Shown here one piece after another: positions 22,664-29,496 of a stretch of 29,496 nt of DNA. Where the stretch lies: positions 1-29,496 of the forward strand of contig JAZQQJ010000057.1 of assembly GCA_045629005.1 (NCBI GenBank). The letters are read 5' to 3'. The first letter of the stretch is position 1; every line of letters begins with the position of its first letter. The DNA is from RGIG3528 sp045629005 (lineage in GTDB: Bacteria > Bacillota > Clostridia > Lachnospirales > Lachnospiraceae). Both the position numbers and the translations under genes were made by a program. The notes beneath the pieces were generated by a model. The model had not been told where the DNA came from and did not search any database. It was given only the letters and a program-made list of their open reading frames with translations.

Positions 22664-23962
22664 ATGAAAAAAAGAATATTTGCACTTCTTATGGCTGTTG
22701 TTATGATTTTATCACTCGCAGCCTGTGGTAAGGAAAAGGAACCTGAAGAGATTGTTCTCAGAATGGCATGGTGGGGATCACAGACAAGACATGACAGAAC
22801 AGTACAGGTTATCGAAATGTATGAGAGCTCTCATCCCGGCGTAAAAATCGAATATGAGTTTTATTCTTACGATGATTATTTTACAAAGTTAAAAACTCTC
22901 GTAGCTTCAGATCAGGTTTGGGATATCTTCCAGCTTGGCGGAAATTTCCCGGAATATATGGATAAGATTTACTTTTTGAATGATTACATCAAGTCAGGCG
23001 TTGTTGATACATCAAAGATTTCCGATGCATACCTGAAAATAACACAGGATACCGCAGGAAATCAGATTGGTCTTTCAAACGGTCTCAACACATACGGAAT
23101 TGCTTATGACGTTGATATGTTCAAGGCAGCAGGAGTACCGCTTCCTACAGATACATGGACATGGGATGATTACGCAGATGCTGCAAGAAAAATAAAAGCG
23201 GCAACCGGTCATTACGGTTCCTCCGGCTTCACAAGTTCCGAGTTTATTGCCGGCTGCTCCACATACATCGGACAGCAGGGGGCTTTGGGCGAGTATGGAT
23301 TTTTCAATCTTGATTTAAACGGAATGGGCTTTAAGGATGCCGAAATGCTTACACCTTACATCCAGATGAGAGCAGATCTCATTAAGGAAGGTGCATCACC
23401 TGACGCAGGTGCTGAAATGGAAATTACAAACATCGAAAACGACTTCCTTGTAACCGGAGAAGCCGGAATGACATGGGTTGCAGTTAATCAGTTCCCTACA
23501 ATTTACGATATTTGCGCAAAAGAAGGCCGTACCCTTGCTCTTGCAACGCTTCCCCGCGTAACGAAAGACGGCAATTCAGGTTCTGTTATTCAGTCCTCAC
23601 AAATGCTCTGCGTATCACAGGATTCAAAGAACAAGCAGGCTGCAGCCGAATTTATAAGCTGGTTCCAGAACAGCACTGAGTGCAACGACGTCCTTCAGGG
23701 CGAGCGTGGTATCCCCATCAATTCAGATGTAAGAAACTCTCTTACCGCAAAGGCAGATGCCGGACAGAAGATTATGTACGATTACGTTACTCTTGTCGGC
23801 ACCTTCAAGACACCTGACAAGGTTAACGTATTAAGCCCTGCAGGACAGGACCAAATAGTCGACCTCTACAGAAACTACATCCAGCAGGTTGTCAAGGGAG
23901 AAATCACCGCCTCCGAGGCAGCAAAGCTCACTTACAAAGCTGCTGAGGAAATCTTCAAATAA
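22664..23962 (+). CDS. Sugar ABC transporter substrate-binding lipoprotein (CUT1 type)
   Basis: A 432-residue extracellular receptor. The N-terminus MKKRIFALLMAVVMILSLAA precedes Cys21, a lipobox (LAAC) for lipid anchoring. The mature part has the family 1 binding-protein pattern: ILRMAWWG-like first strand, VIEMYESSHPGVKIEYEF, VASDQVWDIFQLGG, the hinge segment IAYDVDMFKAAGVPLPTDTW and KQAAAEFISWFQNS. The ATG at 22664 follows GGAGAAGAG. The next genes encode its two permeases; there is no ATPase, as is normal for CUT1 systems that share MsmX/MsmK. The nearby CHEV-type GH4 suggests galacturonic-acid-containing oligosaccharides as ligand. Confidence 0.93.
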   Translation: MKKRIFALLMAVVMILSLAACGKEKEPEEIVLRMAWWGSQTRHDRTVQVIEMYESSHPGVKIEYEFYSYDDYFTKLKTLVASDQVWDIFQLGGNFPEYMDKIYFLNDYIKSGVVDTSKISDAYLKITQDTAGNQIGLSNGLNTYGIAYDVDMFKAAGVPLPTDTWTWDDYADAARKIKAATGHYGSSGFTSSEFIAGCSTYIGQQGALGEYGFFNLDLNGMGFKDAEMLTPYIQMRADLIKEGASPDAGAEMEITNIENDFLVTGEAGMTWVAVNQFPTIYDICAKEGRTLALATLPRVTKDGNSGSVIQSSQMLCVSQDSKNKQAAAEFISWFQNSTECNDVLQGERGIPINSDVRNSLTAKADAGQKIMYDYVTLVGTFKTPDKVNVLSPAGQDQIVDLYRNYIQQVVKGEITASEAAKLTYKAAEEIFK

Positions 23963-23977
23963 CAAATCATTTCACTG

Positions 23978-24011
23978 ACAGGGCACTTCTCACTTGCGAG
24001 TGGTGCCCTGT
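23978..24011 (+). terminator. Intercistronic hairpin after the SBP gene
   Basis: ACAGGGCAC (23978-23986) pairs with GTGCCCTGT (24003-24011), with an inner CACT-TGCG-AGTG stem past a TTCT bulge. Only TTTATAAA follows, so it is more likely an mRNA-stabilising or partial termination element that keeps SBP above permease levels. Confidence 0.6.
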
Positions 24012-24029
24012 TTATAAACAAGGACAAAA

Positions 24030-24926
24030 ATGAACAGATTTAAAAAATTTATATATAAAGAAAATACCGTCGGCTACGTTTTTGCCTTTCCTTTTATTTT
24101 CGGTTTTTTGTGTTTTTCCCTTGTTCCCATGCTGACCTCGCTTTACTATTCATTTACGGACTATTCTTTGGGAACTAAAACCGCGTCATTTGTGGGTATT
24201 AAAAACTTTGCAAAACTGTTTACCGACGAAATATTTATAAAGTCACTTGGCATAACTCTTAAATATGTTCTCATATCCGTACCTCTTAAGCTTGCTTTTG
24301 CGCTTTTTGTTGCTTTTATTCTCACAAGAAAAAGCAAAGCGGTAACTCTTTACCGTTCTCTTTACTATATACCTTCGCTTGTAGGTGGAAGCATTGCGGT
24401 TGCCCTCGTATGGAAACAGATATTTGCAAGAAAAGGGCTTATTAATGTTGTTTTAGAAGCCCTTAAGTTCGATACCGTGAACTGGTTCGGCGATGAAAAG
24501 CTTGCGCTTTTCCCGCTTATTCTTATGAGCGTCTGGCAATTCGGTTCTTCCATGATTATTTTCGCCGCAGGTCTTAAGGAGATCCCCATAAGCTATTATG
24601 AGGCCGCCATGATTGATGGCGCAGGCGGTTGGAATAAGTTTCTGAAAATAACTCTTCCATGCCTCTCTCCCATTATTCTTTACAACCTTGTTATGCAAAC
24701 CATTTCGGCCTTTATGGCTTTCACGCAGGCTTTTGTCATCACCCAGGGCGGTCCGAACAACGGAACAATGATGTATGCGCTCTATGTCTACAATCAGGCA
24801 TTTAAATACAACAATATGGGATATGCCTGCGCCATGAGCTGGATAATGCTTATGGTAATGAGCATCATAACCCTCGTAATATTCAAAACATCCAAGTTCT
24901 GGGTATTCTCGGAATCAGATTCATAA
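24030..24926 (+). CDS. Sugar ABC transporter permease, MalF/LplB type
   Basis: A 298-residue inner-membrane permease with six predicted spans. The N-terminal AFPFIFGFLCFSLVPMLTSL and YSFTDYSL are typical for the first CUT1 permease, and the cytoplasmic EAA loop EAAMIDGAGGWNKFLKITLP (about residues 192-211) is the contact with the ATPase. It forms a heterodimer with the product of the next gene, 11 bases downstream. AAGGA precedes the ATG. Confidence 0.95.
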   Translation: MNRFKKFIYKENTVGYVFAFPFIFGFLCFSLVPMLTSLYYSFTDYSLGTKTASFVGIKNFAKLFTDEIFIKSLGITLKYVLISVPLKLAFALFVAFILTRKSKAVTLYRSLYYIPSLVGGSIAVALVWKQIFARKGLINVVLEALKFDTVNWFGDEKLALFPLILMSVWQFGSSMIIFAAGLKEIPISYYEAAMIDGAGGWNKFLKITLPCLSPIILYNLVMQTISAFMAFTQAFVITQGGPNNGTMMYALYVYNQAFKYNNMGYACAMSWIMLMVMSIITLVIFKTSKFWVFSESDS

Positions 24927-24937
24927 GGAGACACATT

Positions 24938-25780
24938 GTGAAAAGCAGAAAAAAAATAACAGCCGTACTCTATCACATATTCGTGCTTGCCTTCGGCTTT
25001 CTTATGATTTATCCCGTGCTTTGGATGATAAGCGGAAGTTTTAAAGGCAATGCGGAAATACTTCGGGGCGGATTAAATCTTATACCGAGGGAATTCGTAG
25101 GTACCAACTACTCTACAGGCTGGAGAGGCTTTTCGGGCATCTCCTTCAGCACCTTTTTTAAAAATTCTGCTGTTATTACAACCGTAGCAACCGTTGGAAC
25201 GATGCTCAGTTCGGCATTTGTTTCCTATGCACTTTCCCGCATCAAATTCAAAGGCCGTAAGTTCTGGTTCGCATGTATGATTGCCACGATGATGCTGCCC
25301 GGACAGGTTATAATGATACCTTCATATCTCATCTGGTACAGGCTCGGACTTACAGGCACGTACGTTCCTCTTATTCTGCCGTATTTTTGTGGACAGGCTT
25401 TCTTTGTATATCAAATGATGCAGTTCATGAAAGGAATTCCCAGGGAACTTGACGAAGCCGCACGAATCGACGGTTGCAGCAGGTATGGTATCTTTGGAAG
25501 AATAATATTCCCGCTTCTTAAGCCCTCCATCATCACAACCGTCATCATACAATTTTATTGGAAATGGGACGATTATATGGGTCCTCTTCTTTACCTGAAC
25601 AGGCCAAAGCAGTATACTGTATCAATAGCAATTAAGTTGTTTGCCGATTCGGCCTCAACAACAGACTATGGTGCAATGTTTGCCATGTCCTCGCTATCAC
25701 TTATTCCTGTATTTCTTATATTTCTCATTTTCAACCGCTATCTTGTTGAAGGTATCGGTACAAGTGGATTAAAGGGATGA
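24938..25780 (+). CDS. Sugar ABC transporter permease, MalG/LplC type
   Basis: A 280-residue second CUT1 permease with six spans and a GTG start; AAGGAG lies seven bases upstream. MIYPVLWMISGSFKGNAEIL, ALSRIKFKGRK and the EAA loop DEAARIDGCSRYGIFGRIIF (about residues 171-190), then PLLKPS, are diagnostic. Its TGA stop overlaps the ATG of the following glycosidase gene (ATGA), implying translational coupling. Confidence 0.95.
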   Translation: MKSRKKITAVLYHIFVLAFGFLMIYPVLWMISGSFKGNAEILRGGLNLIPREFVGTNYSTGWRGFSGISFSTFFKNSAVITTVATVGTMLSSAFVSYALSRIKFKGRKFWFACMIATMMLPGQVIMIPSYLIWYRLGLTGTYVPLILPYFCGQAFFVYQMMQFMKGIPRELDEAARIDGCSRYGIFGRIIFPLLKPSIITTVIIQFYWKWDDYMGPLLYLNRPKQYTVSIAIKLFADSASTTDYGAMFAMSSLSLIPVFLIFLIFNRYLVEGIGTSGLKG

Positions 25781-27192
25781 ACAATACTTTTTTCAAAACC
25801 GAAGATAAAATGCTGCAGGAGCTTTTTGACAGTGCGTCCTCACTTGCCGAGGGCAACATACGTGACTTCGCAGGCCGTAAGGTGCTCGTGGAAGGGGCCG
25901 GCTATGAAAAGATCTGGCTTGAGACCCAGCCTATGGGTGGGGAAATGTATGCCAAACGTAATCTCGAAGTTGCCATGAATAACCAGTTACTTTTTATGGA
26001 GGGAGCCCGCGAGGACGGGCGTCTTCCCGGAAGTATTGCACTTATTGACGGTAAATGCGTTTCCCAGTTCAACAAGCTCCAAGGCTTTTGCTTTCCCGCA
26101 CCTGCATTAAACATGTATTATCTTTCCGGCAAAGACAGAGAATATTTAAATATGCTTGGCGCGACCCTGGAAAAGTTTGACAGCTGGCTATGGGCAAACC
26201 GCGATTTTGACAAAGACGGATGTCTCGAAAGCTTCTGCGTTTACGACACCGGAGAAGACGGCGCCCTGCGCTACGGAAATTCACCGAACGCATGGGAAAA
26301 CGAATTCCCTCCAACTAATTCGGATACTGTTCCGATGGCGTCTTCCGATATGATGAGCTGGTCCGTTTCTGCAAGGCGTCATATTGCTGAAATTCATAAA
26401 ATATGTGGAAGCTCTGACGGCTTTGACAGGTGGACCAAAGCCGCCGGAGCTGTTCAGGAAAAGCTCGAAGCATACCTTTGGAACGAAAACCGTCTGGCAC
26501 TTTTTGACCGGAATAAAAATCACGTTATGCAGGAGGTGCTCACGCATAACACTCTTAAAGCAATGTACTGGCAAAGTATAAGTGCTGAAAAAGCCCACAG
26601 TTTTGTGAAGAATCACCTTCTAAACAAAAACGAATTTATGACGGAAATGCCACTCCCTTCTGTGGCTGCAAATGACCCGATGTTCAGAAACATTCCCGAA
26701 AACAACTGGAGCGGTCAATGTGAAGCCCTCACCTACCAACGTGCTATCCGCGCCTTGGAGAATTACGGATACGATTCGCTTATCCCATTATATGGGCAAA
26801 AGCTTTTTGAGGCAGTATACCCCGGAAAAAGCTTTGTACAGCAGTTCGATCCTTTTACAAAAAAGCCCTCAATAAATTCATGCGCAGGTGGAGTTCCCTC
26901 CTACGGTCCTGCAATACTTTCCGTTCTGGAGTACATTTCCAGATTATATGGCATTCATCAGGAAAAGGATGAAATATACTGGGGATGCCTAAATAACACT
27001 TGCAGTGAATACATACAGGTATATAATGACATAGAGTATAAGCTTCTTCAAAACGGCACCTCGAGCAAAGGCTTTATTGACGGAAAAGAGGTTTTTACGA
27101 GCAGACGTCCCGAGAAGGTTATTACGGACCTTTATGGTACAGAAAATAAAAGAATCCCTTACGCTAAGGAGAACAAAAATGAAAACAATTGA
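25777..27192 (+). CDS. (alpha/alpha)6-type glycoside hydrolase, family uncertain
   Basis: A 471-residue protein without a signal peptide, so probably cytoplasmic. GGEMYAKRNLEVAMNNQLLF, EDGRLPGSIALIDG, RDFDKDGCLESFCVYDTGED (about 142-161), NSDTVPMASSDMMSW and NNWSGQCEALTYQRAIRALE (309-328) fit the helical-toroid glycosidases related to trehalase/GH63 and mannosylglycerate-hydrolase-like domains. Asp and Glu residues in DTGED and QCEAL are candidate catalytic residues, but I cannot assign them. The start overlaps the permease stop by four bases and its end overlaps the GH4 start by 14 bases, so it is part of the same operon. An exo-acting enzyme on the imported oligosaccharide is the likely role. 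Confidence 0.7.
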   Translation: MNNTFFKTEDKMLQELFDSASSLAEGNIRDFAGRKVLVEGAGYEKIWLETQPMGGEMYAKRNLEVAMNNQLLFMEGAREDGRLPGSIALIDGKCVSQFNKLQGFCFPAPALNMYYLSGKDREYLNMLGATLEKFDSWLWANRDFDKDGCLESFCVYDTGEDGALRYGNSPNAWENEFPPTNSDTVPMASSDMMSWSVSARRHIAEIHKICGSSDGFDRWTKAAGAVQEKLEAYLWNENRLALFDRNKNHVMQEVLTHNTLKAMYWQSISAEKAHSFVKNHLLNKNEFMTEMPLPSVAANDPMFRNIPENNWSGQCEALTYQRAIRALENYGYDSLIPLYGQKLFEAVYPGKSFVQQFDPFTKKPSINSCAGGVPSYGPAILSVLEYISRLYGIHQEKDEIYWGCLNNTCSEYIQVYNDIEYKLLQNGTSSKGFIDGKEVFTSRRPEKVITDLYGTENKRIPYAKENKNENN

Positions 27193-28555
27193 TGTTAAAA
27201 ACCTGACCATCGCCTATATCGGAGGAGGTTCCCGCGGATGGGCCTGGACACTTATGACCGATTTGGCCAAAGATGGCGATATATCAGGAACTGTCAGACT
27301 TTATGATATCGATAAGGAAGCCGCAAAGAAAAACGAAATCATCGGTAACCGCACCTCCAAAAGAGATGACGCCCGCGGCAAATGGAAATACGAAGTAAGC
27401 AATACAATGCAGGAAGCATTAACCGGTGCTGATTTTGTTATCATTTCAATTCTTCCGAAGACATTTGACGAAATGGAAGTTGATGTTCACATGCCCGAAA
27501 GACTCGGCGTGTACCAGTCCGTAGGTGACACGGCAGGTCCCGGCGGAATGATGCGTGCTCTCCGTACGCTTCCCATGTTTGTGGAATTTGCGGAGAACAT
27601 CAAAAAATACTGTCCCGAAGCGTGGGTAATTAACTACACCAACCCCATGTCCCTCTGTGTTAAAGCGCTCTATGAAACCTTCCCCAAAATCAAGGCTTTC
27701 GGCTGTTGCCATGAAGTATTCGGTACCCAGAAAGTACTGGCAGAAATTGTTAAGCGTGAGCTCGGTGAAACAAATGTAACAAAAGACGATATAAAGATTA
27801 ATGTACTTGGTATTAATCATTTTACGTGGTTTGATTATGCGACTTACAAGGATGTTGACCTTATGCCTGTCTACAAAAAGTACGTTGACGAACACTACGA
27901 GGATGGTCTTGATAAAAACGACAATAACTGGATGAACTCCACTTTTTCCTGTGCTCACAGAGTTAAGTTCGATCTTTTCAAACGCTTTGGTCTCATTGCC
28001 GCCGCGGGAGACAGACATCTCGCAGAGTTCATGCCCGGTACGGATTATCTTCGTGACCCCGAACAGGTTCGCAGCTGGAAATTCGGCCTCACTCCCGTTT
28101 CGTGGCGCAAAGAGGATTTAAAGAATCGTCTTGCGAGGTCTGAGCGCCTTGCTTCCGGCGAAGAGGAAATCAATCTTGATGCGGAAACCGGCGAAGAAGG
28201 CGTTCTTCTCATTAAAGCAATATGCGGAATGGGAAGAATCATTGCCAACGTAAACATTCCGAACTTTGCCCACCAGATATCCAATCTCCCTGAAAGCGCT
28301 GTTGTTGAAACAAATGCTGTTTTCGAAAGGGATGCCATCAGACCTTTATACGCAGGTAATCTCCCCGAAAATGTCAAGGCTCTCATCATTCCTCATATTG
28401 AAAACCACGAAAGAATAATGAAAGCCGTTCTTGGCGGCAACAAAGACAGAAAACTTGTTTACGAAGCTTTTGAGCATGACCCGCTTCTTGCCGGAAGGGC
28501 ATCAGAGGAAGACATAAAAACACTTGTTGATGACATGATGGAGGCAACGCTTTAA
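27179..28555 (+). CDS. lplD: GH4 glycosidase, probable alpha-galacturonidase (LplD-like)
   Basis: A 458-residue NAD- and Mn-dependent GH4 enzyme, acting by oxidation and elimination at C3. The N-terminal Rossmann loop is IGGGSRGWAWTL (14-25); VGDTAGPGGMMRALRTLP (115-132), NYTNPMSLCVKAL and the metal site Cys177-His178-Glu179-Val180 follow, then GINHF (211-215). The CHEV form of the metal motif is known from the alpha-galacturonidase group typified by B. subtilis LplD, where CHSV marks alpha-glucosidases and galactosidases. AAGGAG precedes the ATG at 27179; an upstream frame to 27077 lies inside the previous gene and is rejected. The lplA-lplB-lplC-lplD order of B. subtilis is paralleled here by SBP, two permeases and GH4. 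Confidence 0.88.
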   Translation: MKTIDVKNLTIAYIGGGSRGWAWTLMTDLAKDGDISGTVRLYDIDKEAAKKNEIIGNRTSKRDDARGKWKYEVSNTMQEALTGADFVIISILPKTFDEMEVDVHMPERLGVYQSVGDTAGPGGMMRALRTLPMFVEFAENIKKYCPEAWVINYTNPMSLCVKALYETFPKIKAFGCCHEVFGTQKVLAEIVKRELGETNVTKDDIKINVLGINHFTWFDYATYKDVDLMPVYKKYVDEHYEDGLDKNDNNWMNSTFSCAHRVKFDLFKRFGLIAAAGDRHLAEFMPGTDYLRDPEQVRSWKFGLTPVSWRKEDLKNRLARSERLASGEEEINLDAETGEEGVLLIKAICGMGRIIANVNIPNFAHQISNLPESAVVETNAVFERDAIRPLYAGNLPENVKALIIPHIENHERIMKAVLGGNKDRKLVYEAFEHDPLLAGRASEEDIKTLVDDMMEATL

Positions 28556-29412
28556 TGCTTACAAACAAAGACATAAACATTCGCGACCCTTTTGTACTTG
28601 TTCACAACGATAAGTATTATCTTTACGGAACAAGAAGTAAAACATGCTGGGGCGAGGCTGACGGCTTCGATGCCTACGTAAGTGATGATCTCACGAACTG
28701 GGAAGGCCCCATAGAAGTTTTCCATCGTCCGGAAGGCTTCAAATACGATAAAAACTACTGGGCGCCGGAAGTTCATGTTTACAATGGTGCTTTCTACATG
28801 TTTGCTACATTTAACACTGTTTCGGAAGACATGAAGGGCACAATGATTCTTAAAGCTGACTCTCCGCTCGGTCCCTTCGTTCCGTGGAGTGAAGGAAAAA
28901 TCACTCCTGAGGAATGGAACTGTCTTGACGGAACATTTTGTTTAGCCTCAGACGGAACTCCATTCATGATATTCAGCCATGAATGGATTGACCTGTTTGA
29001 CGGAGAAATTTGCGCCATAGAGATGACTAAGGACTTGAAACATCCTGTCGGAAAGCCCTTCACACTCTTCAAGGCTTCCGAGGCAGGTGCATGGATACGT
29101 CACATCGAGCACCTCAAATACCCCGGAAAGACAATATATGTAACCGACGGTCCCTTCGCCGTACGAAAAAAAGACGGTTCCCTTTCCCTCCTTTGGTCAA
29201 GTTTCGGAGAAAAAGGATATGTTGAAGCCGTAGCCGATTCGCCTTCCGGAAACATTGCCGGTCCGTGGGTACACCGCGCAGAGCCGTTATATTCCGAAAA
29301 CGGAGGTCACGGAATGATATTTAACAGCCTTGAAGGCAGGACATACCTGACATTACACTACCCAAACATAAACTATGAAGAGCATCCTGTATTCATAAAA
29401 ATTGTCCTGTAG
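28555..29412 (+). CDS. GH43-type beta-propeller glycosidase
   Basis: A 285-residue single-domain protein without a signal peptide. The five-bladed propeller motifs of GH43 are visible: INIRDPFVL with the base Asp11, NYWAPEVHVYNG, and LDGTF with the pKa-setting Asp125. The general-acid position, usually Glu in a Glu-Gly-Pro motif, is Asp198 in VTDGPF; DGSLSLLWSSFG and GGHGMIF follow. Family activities are mainly arabinofuranosidase and xylosidase, which fit removal of side chains from pectic oligosaccharides. The ATG shares one base with the GH4 stop (TAATG), so translation is coupled. The stop codon lies within the operon terminator hairpin. Confidence 0.88.
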   Translation: MLTNKDINIRDPFVLVHNDKYYLYGTRSKTCWGEADGFDAYVSDDLTNWEGPIEVFHRPEGFKYDKNYWAPEVHVYNGAFYMFATFNTVSEDMKGTMILKADSPLGPFVPWSEGKITPEEWNCLDGTFCLASDGTPFMIFSHEWIDLFDGEICAIEMTKDLKHPVGKPFTLFKASEAGAWIRHIEHLKYPGKTIYVTDGPFAVRKKDGSLSLLWSSFGEKGYVEAVADSPSGNIAGPWVHRAEPLYSENGGHGMIFNSLEGRTYLTLHYPNINYEEHPVFIKIVL

Positions 29413-29480
29413 GGACGGGGTGTGGTGGACATTTGTAAAATGTCCACCACACCCCGTCCCTACAGGACATTATTTTTATT
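29403..29480 (+). terminator. Terminator of the glycosidase operon; 32-bp perfect stem
   Basis: Arms 29403-29434 and 29438-29469 pair perfectly over 32 bp with a three-base loop (GTA), followed by TTATTTTTATTT. The 5' arm begins in the last codons of the GH43 gene and contains its TAG. A TGTAGGGACGGGG...CCCCGTCCCTACA core of this kind is reminiscent of mobile palindromic elements. Confidence 0.9.
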
Positions 29481-29496
29481 TGAGATGTGATGCTTC

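Noticed and set aside
27077..27178. Longer start for the GH4 gene
   Set aside because: It is wholly inside the preceding glycosidase gene, while AAGGAG stands just before the ATG at 27179 and the Rossmann loop begins 14 residues later.

Overview
The window reads as chromosome of a low- to mid-GC Gram-positive anaerobe, most likely class Clostridia and plausibly Lachnospiraceae. The grounds are the gene order rpmG-secE-nusG-rplK-rplA-rplJ-rplL-rpoB-rpoC, strong AGGAGG ribosome binding sites, canonical TTGACA/TATAAT promoters, a Firmicute-type L10 leader, a DUF3781 gene and a Gram-positive style ABC/glycosidase cluster. The genus is not fixed by anything I can see.

Left edge (1-2341, all minus strand): six small, AT-rich, accessory-looking genes. 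They are a DUF3781 protein cut by the window edge, a C_GCAxxG_C_C cysteine-rich protein, an unrecognised 68-residue protein, a HEAT-like helical protein, an ASCH-domain protein and a GNAT acetyltransferase. Bases 2342-3089 hold no credible gene but contain a four-copy 63-bp array, a 54-bp hairpin array and an element bounded by inverted repeats, ending at the rpoC terminator.

Core (3089-15469, all minus strand): the transcription and translation cluster. Promoters and terminators visible in the sequence divide it into three units. Promoter 1 (15441-15469) drives rpmG-secE-nusG-rplK-rplA. Promoter 2 (13047-13075) with an L10 leader and attenuator drives rplJ-rplL, which ends at a strong terminator (11844-11879). 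Promoter 3 (10958-10986) drives rpoB-rpoC. The roughly 1 kb between rplL and rpoB is filled with repeats: about seven copies of a 62-bp two-tier hairpin unit, an 81-bp quasi-palindrome and a 29-bp repeat. rplK and rplA are each preceded by a related ~50-nt structured leader (GTGGGAGGA - hairpin - CTCCG - ATTACCAC/AATACCAC - AGGAGG), a candidate L1-type autoregulatory element present twice. RpoB carries Asn at the position that is His526 in E. coli, inside the rifampicin pocket.

Middle (15511-21164): a large membrane-anchored extracytoplasmic protein of unknown function (minus), a divergent GT2 glycosyltransferase (plus) whose stop codon overlaps that of a convergent PAP2-type membrane phosphatase (minus), and phosphopentomutase deoB (plus).

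Right (21464-29469): a carbohydrate utilisation cluster. An AraC-family regulator (minus) is divergent from a plus-strand operon encoding a CUT1 lipoprotein, two MalF/MalG-type permeases, an (alpha/alpha)6-type glycosidase of uncertain family, a GH4 enzyme and a GH43-like enzyme. The GH4 enzyme has the CHEV motif known from alpha-galacturonidases (LplD), so I infer import and intracellular breakdown of galacturonic-acid-containing, pectin-derived oligosaccharides. The operon ends in a perfect 32-bp stem that starts inside the last codons of the GH43 gene.
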